Shown in pieces: positions 1-6,012 of a DNA stretch of 14,758 nt. This stretch comes from Moraxella equi (lineage in GTDB: Bacteria; Pseudomonadota; Gammaproteobacteria; Pseudomonadales; Moraxellaceae): the NCBI RefSeq assembly GCF_002027555.1, contig NZ_MXAP01000025.1, positions 1 through 14,758 of the forward strand, read 5' to 3'. Position 1 is the first letter of the stretch, and each line of letters begins with the position of its first letter. The notes beneath the pieces were generated by a model. That model saw nothing but the letters and a program-made list of their open reading frames with translations, was not told the origin of the DNA and searched no databases. A program made the translations under genes and the position numbers.

Positions 1-279
1 TTGGGTTCGGTTGGTATAGTCAAACCCCAAGACATCGTCAAGGTGCGTGTGCTGTCGGTGGACGAGTCACGAGGTCGCATTGGACTGTCTATGAAATCAC
101 CTGACAAAAAAGACATCTCAAAGTCCGATAAAGCGGATAAAGAATCTAAGGACAAAGCAAATGCCAAGCTAAGCAATAAGTTCAACAATAAGCCAAAACG
201 TGAATTTAACAAACCCAAAAACGAACCTGCCAAAGTGGGCAGTTTTGGGGCGTTATTACAGCAGGCAGGGCTTAAATAG
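1..279 (+). CDS. tex: Tex-like S1 RNA-binding protein, C-terminal end (partial)
   Basis: This is the last 92 codons of a gene whose start lies outside the window. The first codon, TTG, is probably internal. Residues 8-32 read like the closing strands of an S1 RNA-binding domain (DIVKVRVLSVDESRGRIGLSMK). About 45 Lys/Asn/Asp-rich residues follow, then a short tail ending GALLQQAGLK. This order, S1 end then basic low-complexity linker then short hydrophobic tail, is typical of Tex (YhgF family), a cytoplasmic nucleic-acid-binding protein linked to transcription and RNA turnover. Other S1 proteins remain possible because the Tex core is not visible. A rho-independent terminator follows closely, so this gene ends its transcription unit. 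Confidence 0.68.
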   Translation: MGSVGIVKPQDIVKVRVLSVDESRGRIGLSMKSPDKKDISKSDKADKESKDKANAKLSNKFNNKPKREFNKPKNEPAKVGSFGALLQQAGLK

Positions 280-297
280 TTTGGACTTATTGATGAT

Positions 298-326
298 AAA
301 GGTGGGGTTGCCCACCTTTGTTTTTT
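298..326 (+). terminator. Rho-independent terminator of the Tex-like gene
   Basis: A perfect 9-bp stem, AAAGGTGGG (298-306) with CCCACCTTT (311-319), has a four-base GTTG loop and is followed by GTTTTTT. It lies 18 bases after the stop codon of the upstream gene. Confidence 0.9.
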
Positions 327-371
327 AAATTGAGATATATACCTAACGAACTTGATATTTACCACGGGTTT

Positions 372-437
372 GTAGGGGTGTGCTGAGCACACCCTTTGGT
401 GATATTATTGTGCAAGGCGTGCTCAGTACGCCCCTAC
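372..437. repeat. Composite palindromic repeat element
   Basis: The arms GTAGGGGTGTGCTGAGCAC (372-390) and GTGCTCAGTACGCCCCTAC (419-437) are inverted copies matching at 17 of 19 positions. The left copy contains its own 9-bp palindrome, GGGTGTGCT/AGCACACCC. The form resembles the short GTAGGGGCGAAT...ATTCGCCC elements elsewhere in this window, so it is probably a dispersed intergenic repeat. No coding function is supported. Confidence 0.6.
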
Positions 438-486
438 GTTCACACATCATTGTATTTGTAGTAATTTTAAGTATAACAGCAAAAAC

Positions 487-516
487 AAAGCCACAAATGG
501 GGTATTTGTGGCTTTT
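487..516. terminator. Strong hairpin, probably a bidirectional terminator
   Basis: A perfect 12-bp stem, AAAGCCACAAAT (487-498) with ATTTGTGGCTTT (504-515), has a 5-base loop. T-rich sequence follows on both strands: TTTTG on the plus strand and GTTTTTG on the minus strand after the stem. On the minus strand it is well placed to end transcription from nsrR and the tiny ORF behind it. Confidence 0.7.
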
Positions 517-517
517 G

Positions 518-592
518 TTATGGGGTTTTGCTACCTGCGGTGTTCCATGGTCTATCCATAATATCAGCGTTCATCCATGTTGGCTTATCCAT
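518..592 (-). CDS. Possible 24-residue Trp-containing peptide
   Basis: The predicted peptide is MDKPTWMNADI followed by MDRPWNTAGSKTP. It has two Trp and no Cys, and matches no family I recognise. Support is an AAGGA ribosome-binding site (601-605 on the minus strand) 8 bases before the ATG and a strong hairpin directly after the stop codon. The same frame stays open back to an ATG at 676, 14 bases after the nsrR stop, which would give 52 residues, but that start lacks a good ribosome-binding site. The ORF could be a real small gene read with nsrR, or chance. Its size prevents a firm call. Confidence 0.35.
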   Translation of the reverse strand: MDKPTWMNADIMDRPWNTAGSKTP

Positions 593-690
593 TTGCCATG
601 TCCTTGCTGATGTGTGTATTATGCCAAAATGACGACCATAAGAAAATACGCAAAAATCGCAAAGTTTTGTCAGCATATGCTTACAAATAC

Positions 691-1185
691 CTATCCCGTA
701 TTTTTATCCAAAAGTGTCAATAACTCTTTGTCATTGACCAACACGTCAGCAAGGGTGTAGCCATCTAGCACCGCCACAAAGGCAAGCATGGCTTTATAAA
801 ACACACCCTTTAAACGGCAGGCAGGCGAGATAACACAGCTGTTGGCGTTATCGCCGATATTGACCAAGCTGATTTTGCCGTCCGTGTTTTTGGAGTTGTC
901 ATCTAGGCATTCTAATATGCCAAAATCGCTCTCGGTATGGCGAATGAGTCGCCCGATGTTAATCTCGCTCGGGTCTTTGGCTAGGCGAATGCCCCCACCT
1001 TTGCCACGCACGCTCTCAATGTAGCCCAATTTACCCAGCTGATGAATGATTTTGGTGAGATGACTTTTTGAGATGTCGTAGGCTTGGGCGATGTCGTCAA
1101 TGTTGGCAAGCTCACCATCTTTGGGCGTTACCGCCAGATAAATCAAAGAACGCAGAGCGTAATCGCTATAATTGGTCAGTTTCAT
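691..1185 (-). CDS. nsrR: NsrR-type Rrf2-family nitric-oxide-sensing repressor
   Basis: This 164-residue Rrf2-family regulator begins MKLTNYSDYALRSLIYLA, as NsrR proteins do. Residues 25-60 form a winged helix-turn-helix (ISKSHLTKIIHQLGKLGYIESVRG), followed by the KGGGIRL wing. Three cysteines that ligate the NO-sensitive Fe-S cluster in NsrR are present as C93, C117 and C123 in LECLD and SCVISPACRL. NsrR represses NO-detoxification and denitrification genes in the absence of NO; no such target is adjacent here. The ATG at 1185 was chosen over the TTG at 1200 because GAAG lies 9 bases upstream and the protein then starts exactly as family members do. The loop between C93 and C117 is much longer than in E. 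coli NsrR. IscR is less likely because the cysteine context is NsrR-like. Confidence 0.85.
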   Translation of the reverse strand: MKLTNYSDYALRSLIYLAVTPKDGELANIDDIAQAYDISKSHLTKIIHQLGKLGYIESVRGKGGGIRLAKDPSEINIGRLIRHTESDFGILECLDDNSKNTDGKISLVNIGDNANSCVISPACRLKGVFYKAMLAFVAVLDGYTLADVLVNDKELLTLLDKNTG

Positions 1186-1211
1186 GTTGTTATTCTTCAA
1201 GTTAAAAGAAT

Positions 1212-1217
1212 ATTATA
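1212..1217 (-). promoter_or_regulatory. Candidate -10 box of nsrR
   Basis: A consensus TATAAT lies on the minus strand 27 bases upstream of the nsrR ATG. No convincing -35 box is seen at the usual spacing, and no clear NsrR or IscR palindrome was found, so autoregulation is not shown. Confidence 0.4.
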
Positions 1218-1342
1218 ACAAATTTATGGGGGTTTTACTGTTTTTTGCTTGTTGCTGTTTGTGTGGGTTATGACGGAAATAATCAATGAAAGATCAATCA
1301 AAAGTGACAATAGGCATTTATTTTAAGCGTTTGCCGTCTTTG

Positions 1343-1723
1343 TCAAATATTCCGTATTTTTTTACGCTGTGTAATTCGGTGTTGTCTTTCACTTTTGGCT
1401 TCTTCCAAAAATTCTGGGCGAATGCCAAACGGAGTTGAGCTTTTGCGTTTTATTCTTAGTTTATTAGGTTTGTCTTGTTGGTTGTTTTTGGAGTTTTTAA
1501 GAACAGTATAAAGACAGATAAGCGAAACGATAAAAGCCCCAATGCCAAAGATGAGTGCCATGCCTTGCGTATCAAAAACTGCGGTATTTTGTTCCGAAGG
1601 TGTGAGTTGGTGTGGTTTGATTGTGTTAGTGGTGACTGTATTATCAGGCTGTTCTGATAAGATGCGTTGATTGCTAAGTTCTTGAAATTCTTGCTAATTT
1701 TGATTATTGGTGTTGTCGCTCAT
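1343..1723 (-). pseudogene. Small membrane protein gene interrupted by an in-frame TAG at codon 10
   Basis: Reading from the ATG at 1723, the frame gives MSDNTNNQN, a TAG stop (1694-1696), and then continues open without a shift to the stop at 1343. Without the TAG it would encode 126 residues: a polar Gln/Asn/Thr-rich N-terminus, one membrane span (about residues 55-76, ALIFGIGAFIVSLICLYTVL), and a strongly basic tail (KRKSS, ITQRKKIRNI). An extended -10 promoter sits 31 bases upstream of the ATG, as expected if the gene once started there. One C-to-T change in a CAG codon would explain the stop. The 72-residue part from the internal ATG at 1561 could still be made, but its only ribosome-binding-like AAGG is too close. 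I do not recognise the family. Confidence 0.6.
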
Positions 1724-1753
1724 GATTTACGTTGTGATAATTGCCATAAGGTT

Positions 1754-1762
1754 AGTATAGCA
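1754..1762 (-). promoter_or_regulatory. Extended -10 promoter before the interrupted membrane-protein gene
   Basis: TGCTATACT on the minus strand matches the extended -10 pattern TGnTATAAT with one mismatch. It lies 31 bases before the ATG at 1723. No strong -35 box is seen, which extended -10 promoters can tolerate. Confidence 0.45.
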
Positions 1763-1816
1763 AGGTTTTTATCATTTGGGTAGCGTATTTGGAAGTAATG
1801 ATTGTTGATTTTAAAG

Positions 1817-1857
1817 TGATTTAATCAGCTCTTGTATTCCAAGACCTGATTAAATCA
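1817..1857 (-). terminator. Long hairpin after the acidic peptide gene
   Basis: A perfect 12-bp inverted repeat, TGATTTAATCAG (1817-1828) with CTGATTAAATCA (1846-1857), encloses a second 4-bp stem, CTTG/CAAG (1831-1834 and 1840-1843). It lies 18 bases after the stop of the minus-strand peptide gene. The flanks lack a clear T run on either strand (minus side CTTTAAAATC), so it may be a weak terminator, an RNA 3'-end stabiliser or an operator. Confidence 0.45.
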
Positions 1858-1875
1858 TCAAAAGATTTGGGTAAT

Positions 1876-2028
1876 CTAAATCTTACATGCACCGCCTTCA
1901 CAGCCGTCATCATTGTCGCCATCAAATCCGCCGACCACGCTCACGTCCGCCAAATCGCCAAGCATGGCATCAAAATCCAGCTCATCAAGGTTTAAATCGT
2001 CCAAATCAATCGTTTGTGAATTTGTCAT
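1876..2028 (-). CDS. Acidic 50-residue peptide with double-glycine motif and Cys-x4-Cys tail
   Basis: The ORF has a strong ribosome-binding site, GGAG, 6 bases before its ATG. It begins MTNSQTIDLDDLNLDELDFD, continues through AMLGDLADVSVVGG (Gly33-Gly34), and ends with a 16-residue tail holding C43 and C48 in GCEGGACKI. The acidic, leucine-spaced front part followed by GG resembles the leader of double-glycine peptides that are cut and exported by peptidase-containing ABC transporters, with the short Cys tail as the product. This is resemblance only: no radical-SAM enzyme, LanM, YcaO, peptidase or exporter is in the window. It lies 67 bases after the flavin oxidoreductase gene on the same strand and may be cotranscribed. 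It could instead be a small metal-binding or partner protein. No known family is recognised. Confidence 0.65.
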   Translation of the reverse strand: MTNSQTIDLDDLNLDELDFDAMLGDLADVSVVGGFDGDNDDGCEGGACKI

Positions 2029-2068
2029 GGGTGTCTCCGAGTTGGGTTTATAAAAATAAAAGATTGGA

Positions 2069-2087
2069 TTGGCGAATCATTTCGCCC
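2069..2087. repeat. Short palindrome between flavoenzyme and peptide genes
   Basis: GGCGAA (2071-2076) and TTCGCC (2081-2086) form a 6-bp hairpin with a TCAT loop. It resembles the GGGCGAAT...ATTCGCCC elements at 3288 and 4507. On the minus strand T-rich sequence follows some bases later, so it might weaken transcription between the two genes. Confidence 0.4.
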
Positions 2088-2095
2088 TTATTTGA

Positions 2096-3229
2096 TTATA
2101 TATCCAAAGGTTGCCATTCTTTACCCTTTAATGGCGGTAGATAGGCAAGCCCTTTTTGCTGATACGCCCAAAGCTGGCTTGGGATTTTGTAGATGTCGTT
2201 ACGCTCGGGGTCGATGTGCGTGGCGATTTTGTCGGTGTCGCCTGCCTTTAATAGCGTGGCAAAATTGGGATTTATCATGACCGCCTTACCCACCGCCACA
2301 AACTGGGCCCACCCTGTGCTATACGCACGCACCACATCATCGGCAGAGAGTAGACAACCCACGCCAATGAGCGGTAACTTGCCACCAATGCGGGTATGGA
2401 GCTGTTCTATGCGAGTCAAATTGGTGTCCGCCCCACGTCTTGCCTTTTTATAAAAATCCCACAACGAGACGTGCAAATATTGCAAAGGCTCATCCACCAA
2501 AACATCAATCAAATCAAACGTGTCCGCCATTGTCAAACCATCATCGCCTGCTTCTTCTGGCGAAAAACGATAGCCCACGATAAATTCTGCCTTGTCGTGC
2601 TTGGCTTTAACATCATTGACCGTTTTGATGACGGCTTTGGGAAAACGCAAGCGGTTCTCCAAGCTTCCACCCCACTCATCATCTCGCTTGTTGGCTTGGG
2701 GCGAGAAAAACTGCTGAATAAGATAATTATTCGCCCCATGAATCTCCACGCCGTCAAATCCTGCTCGTATGGCAAGGTCGGTCGCCACGCCAAAGCCTGT
2801 GATGACCGCCTGTATCTCGTCCACGCTCATGGCTTTGGCGGACTGTTTGCCGTTGTCCATGTCAGACGGAGCGATAACCTCGCCAAACTGGGTAAGCGAC
2901 TGATAACCGCCATGATGAATTTGCAAAATTGCTTTTGCACCGCCTTTTTTGATGATATTGGCGGTTTCGGTTAGGCTTGCCAAATGGCTCTCATCATAGG
3001 CAGACGGCTGACCGACAAAGGCTTTACCGCTTGGGTGTACCAAAGTCGCCGCCGTGATAAATAAGCCAAAATCGTCCGACCGTCCTGTCAAAAACGCCCG
3101 CTCTTCATCAGACAGTGTGCCGTCAGGGTTGGACGCATAGTGGGTCATTGGGGCAACAACAAGGCGGTTTTTGATTTCTACGCCATTATTTAGGGTAAAC
3201 GGGGTAAAAAGTGGGGTGGTGTCAGTCAT
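2096..3229 (-). CDS. Old Yellow Enzyme-family NADH:flavin oxidoreductase
   Basis: This 377-residue FMN-dependent oxidoreductase has the TIM-barrel fold of the NemA/YqiG group, whose members reduce activated C=C bonds or nitro groups with NAD(P)H in the cytoplasm. Visible motifs are KNRLVVAPMTH (20-30, FMN site), ILQIHHGG (101-108), VEIHGANNYLIQQFFSP (161-177) with the substrate-anion-binding pair H164/N167, DDEWGGSLENR (183-193), YRFSPEE (220-226), and a phosphate-binding IGVGCLL (288-294). Length is normal, with no extra Fe-S/FAD module as in 2,4-dienoyl-CoA reductase. The ATG at 3229 follows a weak GAGA. The 215-bp leader carries small palindromes (3339-3355 TTATCC/GGATAA; 3369-3382 ATGAT/ATCAT), but not the ArsR-type operator seen further right. 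Its physiological substrate cannot be told from sequence. The small peptide gene follows it. Confidence 0.9.
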   Translation of the reverse strand: MTDTTPLFTPFTLNNGVEIKNRLVVAPMTHYASNPDGTLSDEERAFLTGRSDDFGLFITAATLVHPSGKAFVGQPSAYDESHLASLTETANIIKKGGAKAILQIHHGGYQSLTQFGEVIAPSDMDNGKQSAKAMSVDEIQAVITGFGVATDLAIRAGFDGVEIHGANNYLIQQFFSPQANKRDDEWGGSLENRLRFPKAVIKTVNDVKAKHDKAEFIVGYRFSPEEAGDDGLTMADTFDLIDVLVDEPLQYLHVSLWDFYKKARRGADTNLTRIEQLHTRIGGKLPLIGVGCLLSADDVVRAYSTGWAQFVAVGKAVMINPNFATLLKAGDTDKIATHIDPERNDIYKIPSQLWAYQQKGLAYLPPLKGKEWQPLDI

Positions 3230-3287
3230 AATTTTTCTCTTTAAAATAAAATGGTTAATTGATAAATTGGTGTTTTTAAATTGAACG

Positions 3288-3310
3288 GTAGGGGCGAATC
3301 ACATTCGTCC
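3288..3310. repeat. Short dispersed palindromic element, copy 1
   Basis: GTAGGGGCGAAT, CAC, ATTCGTCC: the half-sites GGGCGAAT and ATTCGTCC pair with one G-T wobble. It lies in the spacer upstream of the flavin oxidoreductase. Similar copies are at 4507-4530 and 6790-6810. Confidence 0.6.
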
Positions 3311-3444
3311 TTGTAACATGTATTGGATTTTGGGTTCTTTATCCAAATAGGATAACACTCAATTCGCCATGATAAAAATCATACGCTATTGTTAATTCAT
3401 TCTACTTTTGGGCAAATGCAATTTCCTAACACGCCATTAAAACA

Positions 3445-4428
3445 TCAACCTTTTACCACATCAGCAAGCAATTCATACGAGCGAGCCTGTTTGTCTTTGT
3501 CATAAATATAGCTTACTGCCATAAATTCATCGGCATTGACTTGGCTTTGTAATTGCTCTAACTGGGCTTTGACCGTCTGTGGCGAGCCAATCACGCTACA
3601 CGCTGTCATACTCTTTGCCATCGATAGGATATGCGGTGGAATACGACCTTCGATGTCAGGGGCAGGCGGTTTCATGCCTGAGCGTTCGCCTGTTACCACG
3701 TTTAAGAAAAACTGCAAACTGGTGGTAGAAAGGAGCTTCGCTTCGCTGTCGGTATCGGCAACAATGGCATTTAGCCCAACGATGACTTTGGGCTTGTCAA
3801 GCACGTCAGACGGCTTAAATTCCCTGCGGTAAATCTCCACCGCCTGCGTCAAAAAGCGTGGGGCAAAATGAGACGCAAAGGCATAAGGCAAACCAAGCTC
3901 TGCCGCCAAATACGCACTCTCAGGGCTAGAACCCAAGATATACAGTGGCACGTTTAGCCCTTTGGCAGGGTAGGCTCGCACTTTGTCGCTGTTGTCATCG
4001 CCAAAATAAAACTGCAACTCTTTGATATCACTAGGAAAACTCATCGCAAAATCGTCCTGATGACGGCGAATGGCTCGGGCGGTGGCAGGGTCAGTACCAG
4101 GGGCTCGCCCAAGCCCCAAATCCACACGGTTAGGATATAGGCTTGCCAGCGTGCCATACTGCTCGGCAACGACAAAGGGCGAATGATTGGGGAGCATGAC
4201 ACCCCCCGACCCGACTCGGATTGTGCTTGTCTTGTCAAGCACACGCTGGATAAGTAGGCTTGTGGCGGAACTTGCCAGATAGGGCATATTGTGGTGTTCG
4301 GCAATCCAGTAGCGAGTGTAGCCTGTGCGTTCAGCAAGCTGTGCAAGCTCTACCAAATTATCAATCGCTTGGTTAAAAGTCTCACCGTCTCGTAAGGGGG
4401 CTAGATTTAAAATAGACAAATCGGTCAT
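3445..4428 (-). CDS. LLM-class (luciferase-like) flavin-dependent monooxygenase
   Basis: This 327-residue protein belongs to the bacterial luciferase-like superfamily and resembles E. coli YhbW. Enzymes of this group use reduced FMN supplied by another reductase to oxidise small organic substrates in the cytoplasm. Motifs are RYWIAEHHNMPYLASSAT (39-56), IRVGSGGVMLPNHSPFVVAE (70-89), LYPNRVDLGLGRAPGTDP (97-114) and LYILGSSPESAYLAAELGLPYAFASH (160-187), all typical of this subgroup. The start at 4428 gives the usual MTDLSILNLAPL beginning, with a weak GAG 7 bases upstream. Its promoter (4448-4476) contains the same operator-like sequence as the promoter of the ArsR gene just upstream, so it is probably repressed by that protein. 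The substrate is unknown. Confidence 0.9.
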   Translation of the reverse strand: MTDLSILNLAPLRDGETFNQAIDNLVELAQLAERTGYTRYWIAEHHNMPYLASSATSLLIQRVLDKTSTIRVGSGGVMLPNHSPFVVAEQYGTLASLYPNRVDLGLGRAPGTDPATARAIRRHQDDFAMSFPSDIKELQFYFGDDNSDKVRAYPAKGLNVPLYILGSSPESAYLAAELGLPYAFASHFAPRFLTQAVEIYRREFKPSDVLDKPKVIVGLNAIVADTDSEAKLLSTTSLQFFLNVVTGERSGMKPPAPDIEGRIPPHILSMAKSMTACSVIGSPQTVKAQLEQLQSQVNADEFMAVSYIYDKDKQARSYELLADVVKG

Positions 4429-4446
4429 GGTTTTTCTCGCTTTTAC

Positions 4447-4476
4447 ATTTATAAAAATTTAGATATGTTTTGGCAA
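4447..4476 (-). promoter_or_regulatory. Promoter and ArsR-type operator of the LLM monooxygenase
   Basis: On the minus strand, TTGCCA (4471-4476) and TATAAA (4448-4453) are separated by exactly 17 bases. The operator-like segment 4447-4466 fills the spacer and -10 region. It matches the perfect palindrome before the ArsR gene at 17 of 20 positions, including the unbroken 13-base AATTTAGATATGT (4456-4468). The -10 box lies about 20 bases before the ATG. Confidence 0.7.
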
Positions 4477-4506
4477 AATTTTTGGGGCTATTTGATTAAA
4501 TGGATA

Positions 4507-4530
4507 GGTGGGGGCAAATCGCATTCGCCC
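4507..4530. repeat. Short dispersed palindromic element, copy 2
   Basis: GGTGGGGGCAAATCGCATTCGCCC has half-sites GGGCAAAT and ATTCGCCC, near-identical to the element at 3288-3310. It sits between the LLM and ArsR genes. Confidence 0.6.
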
Positions 4531-4562
4531 AATTATCAACACACCGCAAAAGGCAAATTATT

Positions 4563-4889
4563 TTAATCAGACAACCCGCCAATCTCATCACGCACTTGGC
4601 GGATAAAGCCGTCCACACCGCTTGGGCAGTAGCGGTAATACGTCCATTTGCCAAGGCGTTTGCTCTCTATTAGCCCTGTTTGTTGTAGGCTACCTAGATA
4701 ACTTGAAATCACCGATTGGGCAAGCCCTGATTTGTCGGCAATCACACCCACACAAATCCCACCGTCGAAACCTGTCTCTGCGCAGCGTAAAGCGTCCGCC
4801 CCAAAATGCGTGGCAGGGTCTTTGAGCCACAGCAAAATCTGATAGCGGACATCGTTGGCAAGCACTTTAAAAATGTCGGTGGATTTCAT
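4563..4889 (-). CDS. ArsR-family winged-helix repressor
   Basis: This 108-residue protein has an ArsR/SmtB-type winged helix-turn-helix. MKSTDIFKVLANDVRYQILLWL (1-22) is the typical helix near the start. The recognition region is about residues 45-75 (VGVIADKSGLAQSVISSYLGSL), and the wing is LIESKRLGKWTYYRY (73-87). Three cysteines are present, C36, C46 and C88. C36 and C46 flank an insertion ahead of the DNA-binding helices, so thiol or metal sensing is possible but not shown; the classical ELCVCDL metal motif is absent. The gene reads toward the LLM gene, and a 20-bp palindrome lies inside its own promoter, which implies autorepression. The same operator before the LLM gene makes that enzyme its likely target. 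The effector is unknown. Confidence 0.88.
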   Translation of the reverse strand: MKSTDIFKVLANDVRYQILLWLKDPATHFGADALRCAETGFDGGICVGVIADKSGLAQSVISSYLGSLQQTGLIESKRLGKWTYYRYCPSGVDGFIRQVRDEIGGLSD

Positions 4890-4916
4890 GAATACAGATA
4901 AGCTAAAAATAATACA

Positions 4917-4946
4917 TCATTATATCTATAAATTTAGATATGTCAA
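4917..4946 (-). promoter_or_regulatory. Near-consensus promoter with embedded palindromic operator (ArsR gene)
   Basis: On the minus strand a perfect TTGACA (4941-4946) and a perfect TATAAT (4919-4924) are separated by 16 bases. The palindrome ATATCTATAAATTTAGATAT (4922-4941; 7-bp arms, 6-bp centre) fills the spacer, so a bound repressor would block RNA polymerase. The promoter is divergent to the pseudouridine synthase gene at 5011. Confidence 0.82.
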
Positions 4947-5010
4947 GAGAGTCGCAATATCATAAATATGATAAAATGGCATTCAAATAAAGCCATTTAA
5001 AAATTACACC

Positions 5011-6012
5011 ATGCCCCACACCACACCGCCCATGAAAGACGGCGTTTCTCCAAGCCGTCTTTATTTAGAAAAATTAAATAATCAGCCCAAGAGCCTACTG
5101 GCGTTTTTATGCCAAAAATTCCCCCACATCAGCCCTGATGAGTGGCAGGCACGCTTTGATGGTGGTGATGTTTGGGGTGATGTTTCAGATAAGATGACAG
5201 GCGGTGTTGCCCCCTTGACGGTAGAGACACCCTATCAATATGGGCGGACGATTTATTATTATCGGACGCTACAAGATGAGATTGCCGTGCCGTTTGATTA
5301 TCAGATTCTCTTTGAAAATGATGAGTTCATGGTGGTGGATAAGCCTCATTTTTTGGCGGTAACGCCATCGGGCAGTTATGTCAAACAGACCCTGCTTGCT
5401 CGCCTAAAAGCCGATACGGGCAATGCCGATTTGTCCCCCATTCACAGGCTAGACAGAGAGACGGCAGGGCTGATACTCATCAGTAAAAATGTCGCCACAC
5501 GCCATCAGTATCAAGCCTTATTTGCCCATCATGCCATCACCAAGGTGTATCATGCCATCGCCACTGTTAATCATAAATTGACAATGCCGATAGATGTTCG
5601 CCTGCATTTGGAGCGTGGCGAGCTGTTTTATGTCATGCGTGTCAATGCTGACAAACCTGCCAATACCCACACGCACATCGATATTTTGGCGGTCAAAGGC
5701 GACCTTGCCAAATACGAGCTTCGCCCCACGACGGGTAAACTTCATCAGTTAAGAGTTCATCTAAACCATCTTGGCACACCCATCTGCCACGACCCTTATT
5801 ATCCATCAGTCCGTCATAAACCCAAAGATGACTTTACCAATCCTTTGCAACTACTTGCCAAACACCTTGTATTTAACGACCCCATCACAGGCGAGCGGTG
5901 GGAATTTACATCAAAGCAAAATCTAGATTGGGGCGTGCCAGTCCTTTACAACACAAGTGAAACTTTGAAAATGTGTGGGGTAAATGGTTGTTTTTGCATG
6001 AAAAATGGCTAA
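5011..6012 (+). CDS. RluA-family RNA pseudouridine synthase
   Basis: This 333-residue enzyme isomerises uridine to pseudouridine in rRNA or tRNA. HRLDRETAG (145-153) carries the catalytic D148. FENDEFMVVDKP (101-112), LILISKN (154-160) and LRPTTGKLHQLRVHLNHLGTPICHDPYYP (237-265) are the other RluA motifs. Residues 28-85 (LLAFLCQKFPHISPDEW... to IYYYR) look like a divergent S4 RNA-binding module. The exact target site cannot be assigned. The ATG at 5011 has no obvious Shine-Dalgarno; a second ATG at 5032 (residue 8) is equally possible. The last ~25 residues (ETLKMCGVNGCFCMKNG) are unlike the rest of the family, and their codons run into a long inverted repeat, so the natural C-terminus may have been replaced by the repeat. 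A candidate -10, TATGAT, is at 4967-4972. Confidence 0.88.
   Translation: MPHTTPPMKDGVSPSRLYLEKLNNQPKSLLAFLCQKFPHISPDEWQARFDGGDVWGDVSDKMTGGVAPLTVETPYQYGRTIYYYRTLQDEIAVPFDYQILFENDEFMVVDKPHFLAVTPSGSYVKQTLLARLKADTGNADLSPIHRLDRETAGLILISKNVATRHQYQALFAHHAITKVYHAIATVNHKLTMPIDVRLHLERGELFYVMRVNADKPANTHTHIDILAVKGDLAKYELRPTTGKLHQLRVHLNHLGTPICHDPYYPSVRHKPKDDFTNPLQLLAKHLVFNDPITGERWEFTSKQNLDWGVPVLYNTSETLKMCGVNGCFCMKNG

Noticed and set aside
380..610. 76-codon plus-strand ORF with a hydrophobic middle
   Set aside because: It runs through the inverted-repeat element and the 487-515 hairpin, has no ribosome-binding site, and its protein has repeat-derived composition.
2396..2974. 192-codon plus-strand ORF
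   Set aside because: It is antisense to the flavin oxidoreductase gene, whose motifs are intact on the other strand; a shadow frame.
1876..4889. A complete modified-peptide (RiPP) gene cluster made of the peptide, flavin oxidoreductase, LLM enzyme and ArsR
   Set aside because: The two flavoenzymes belong to widespread families found alone in many genomes, they have separate promoters, and no dedicated maturation, protease or export gene is present. Only the peptide itself is kept as a candidate.
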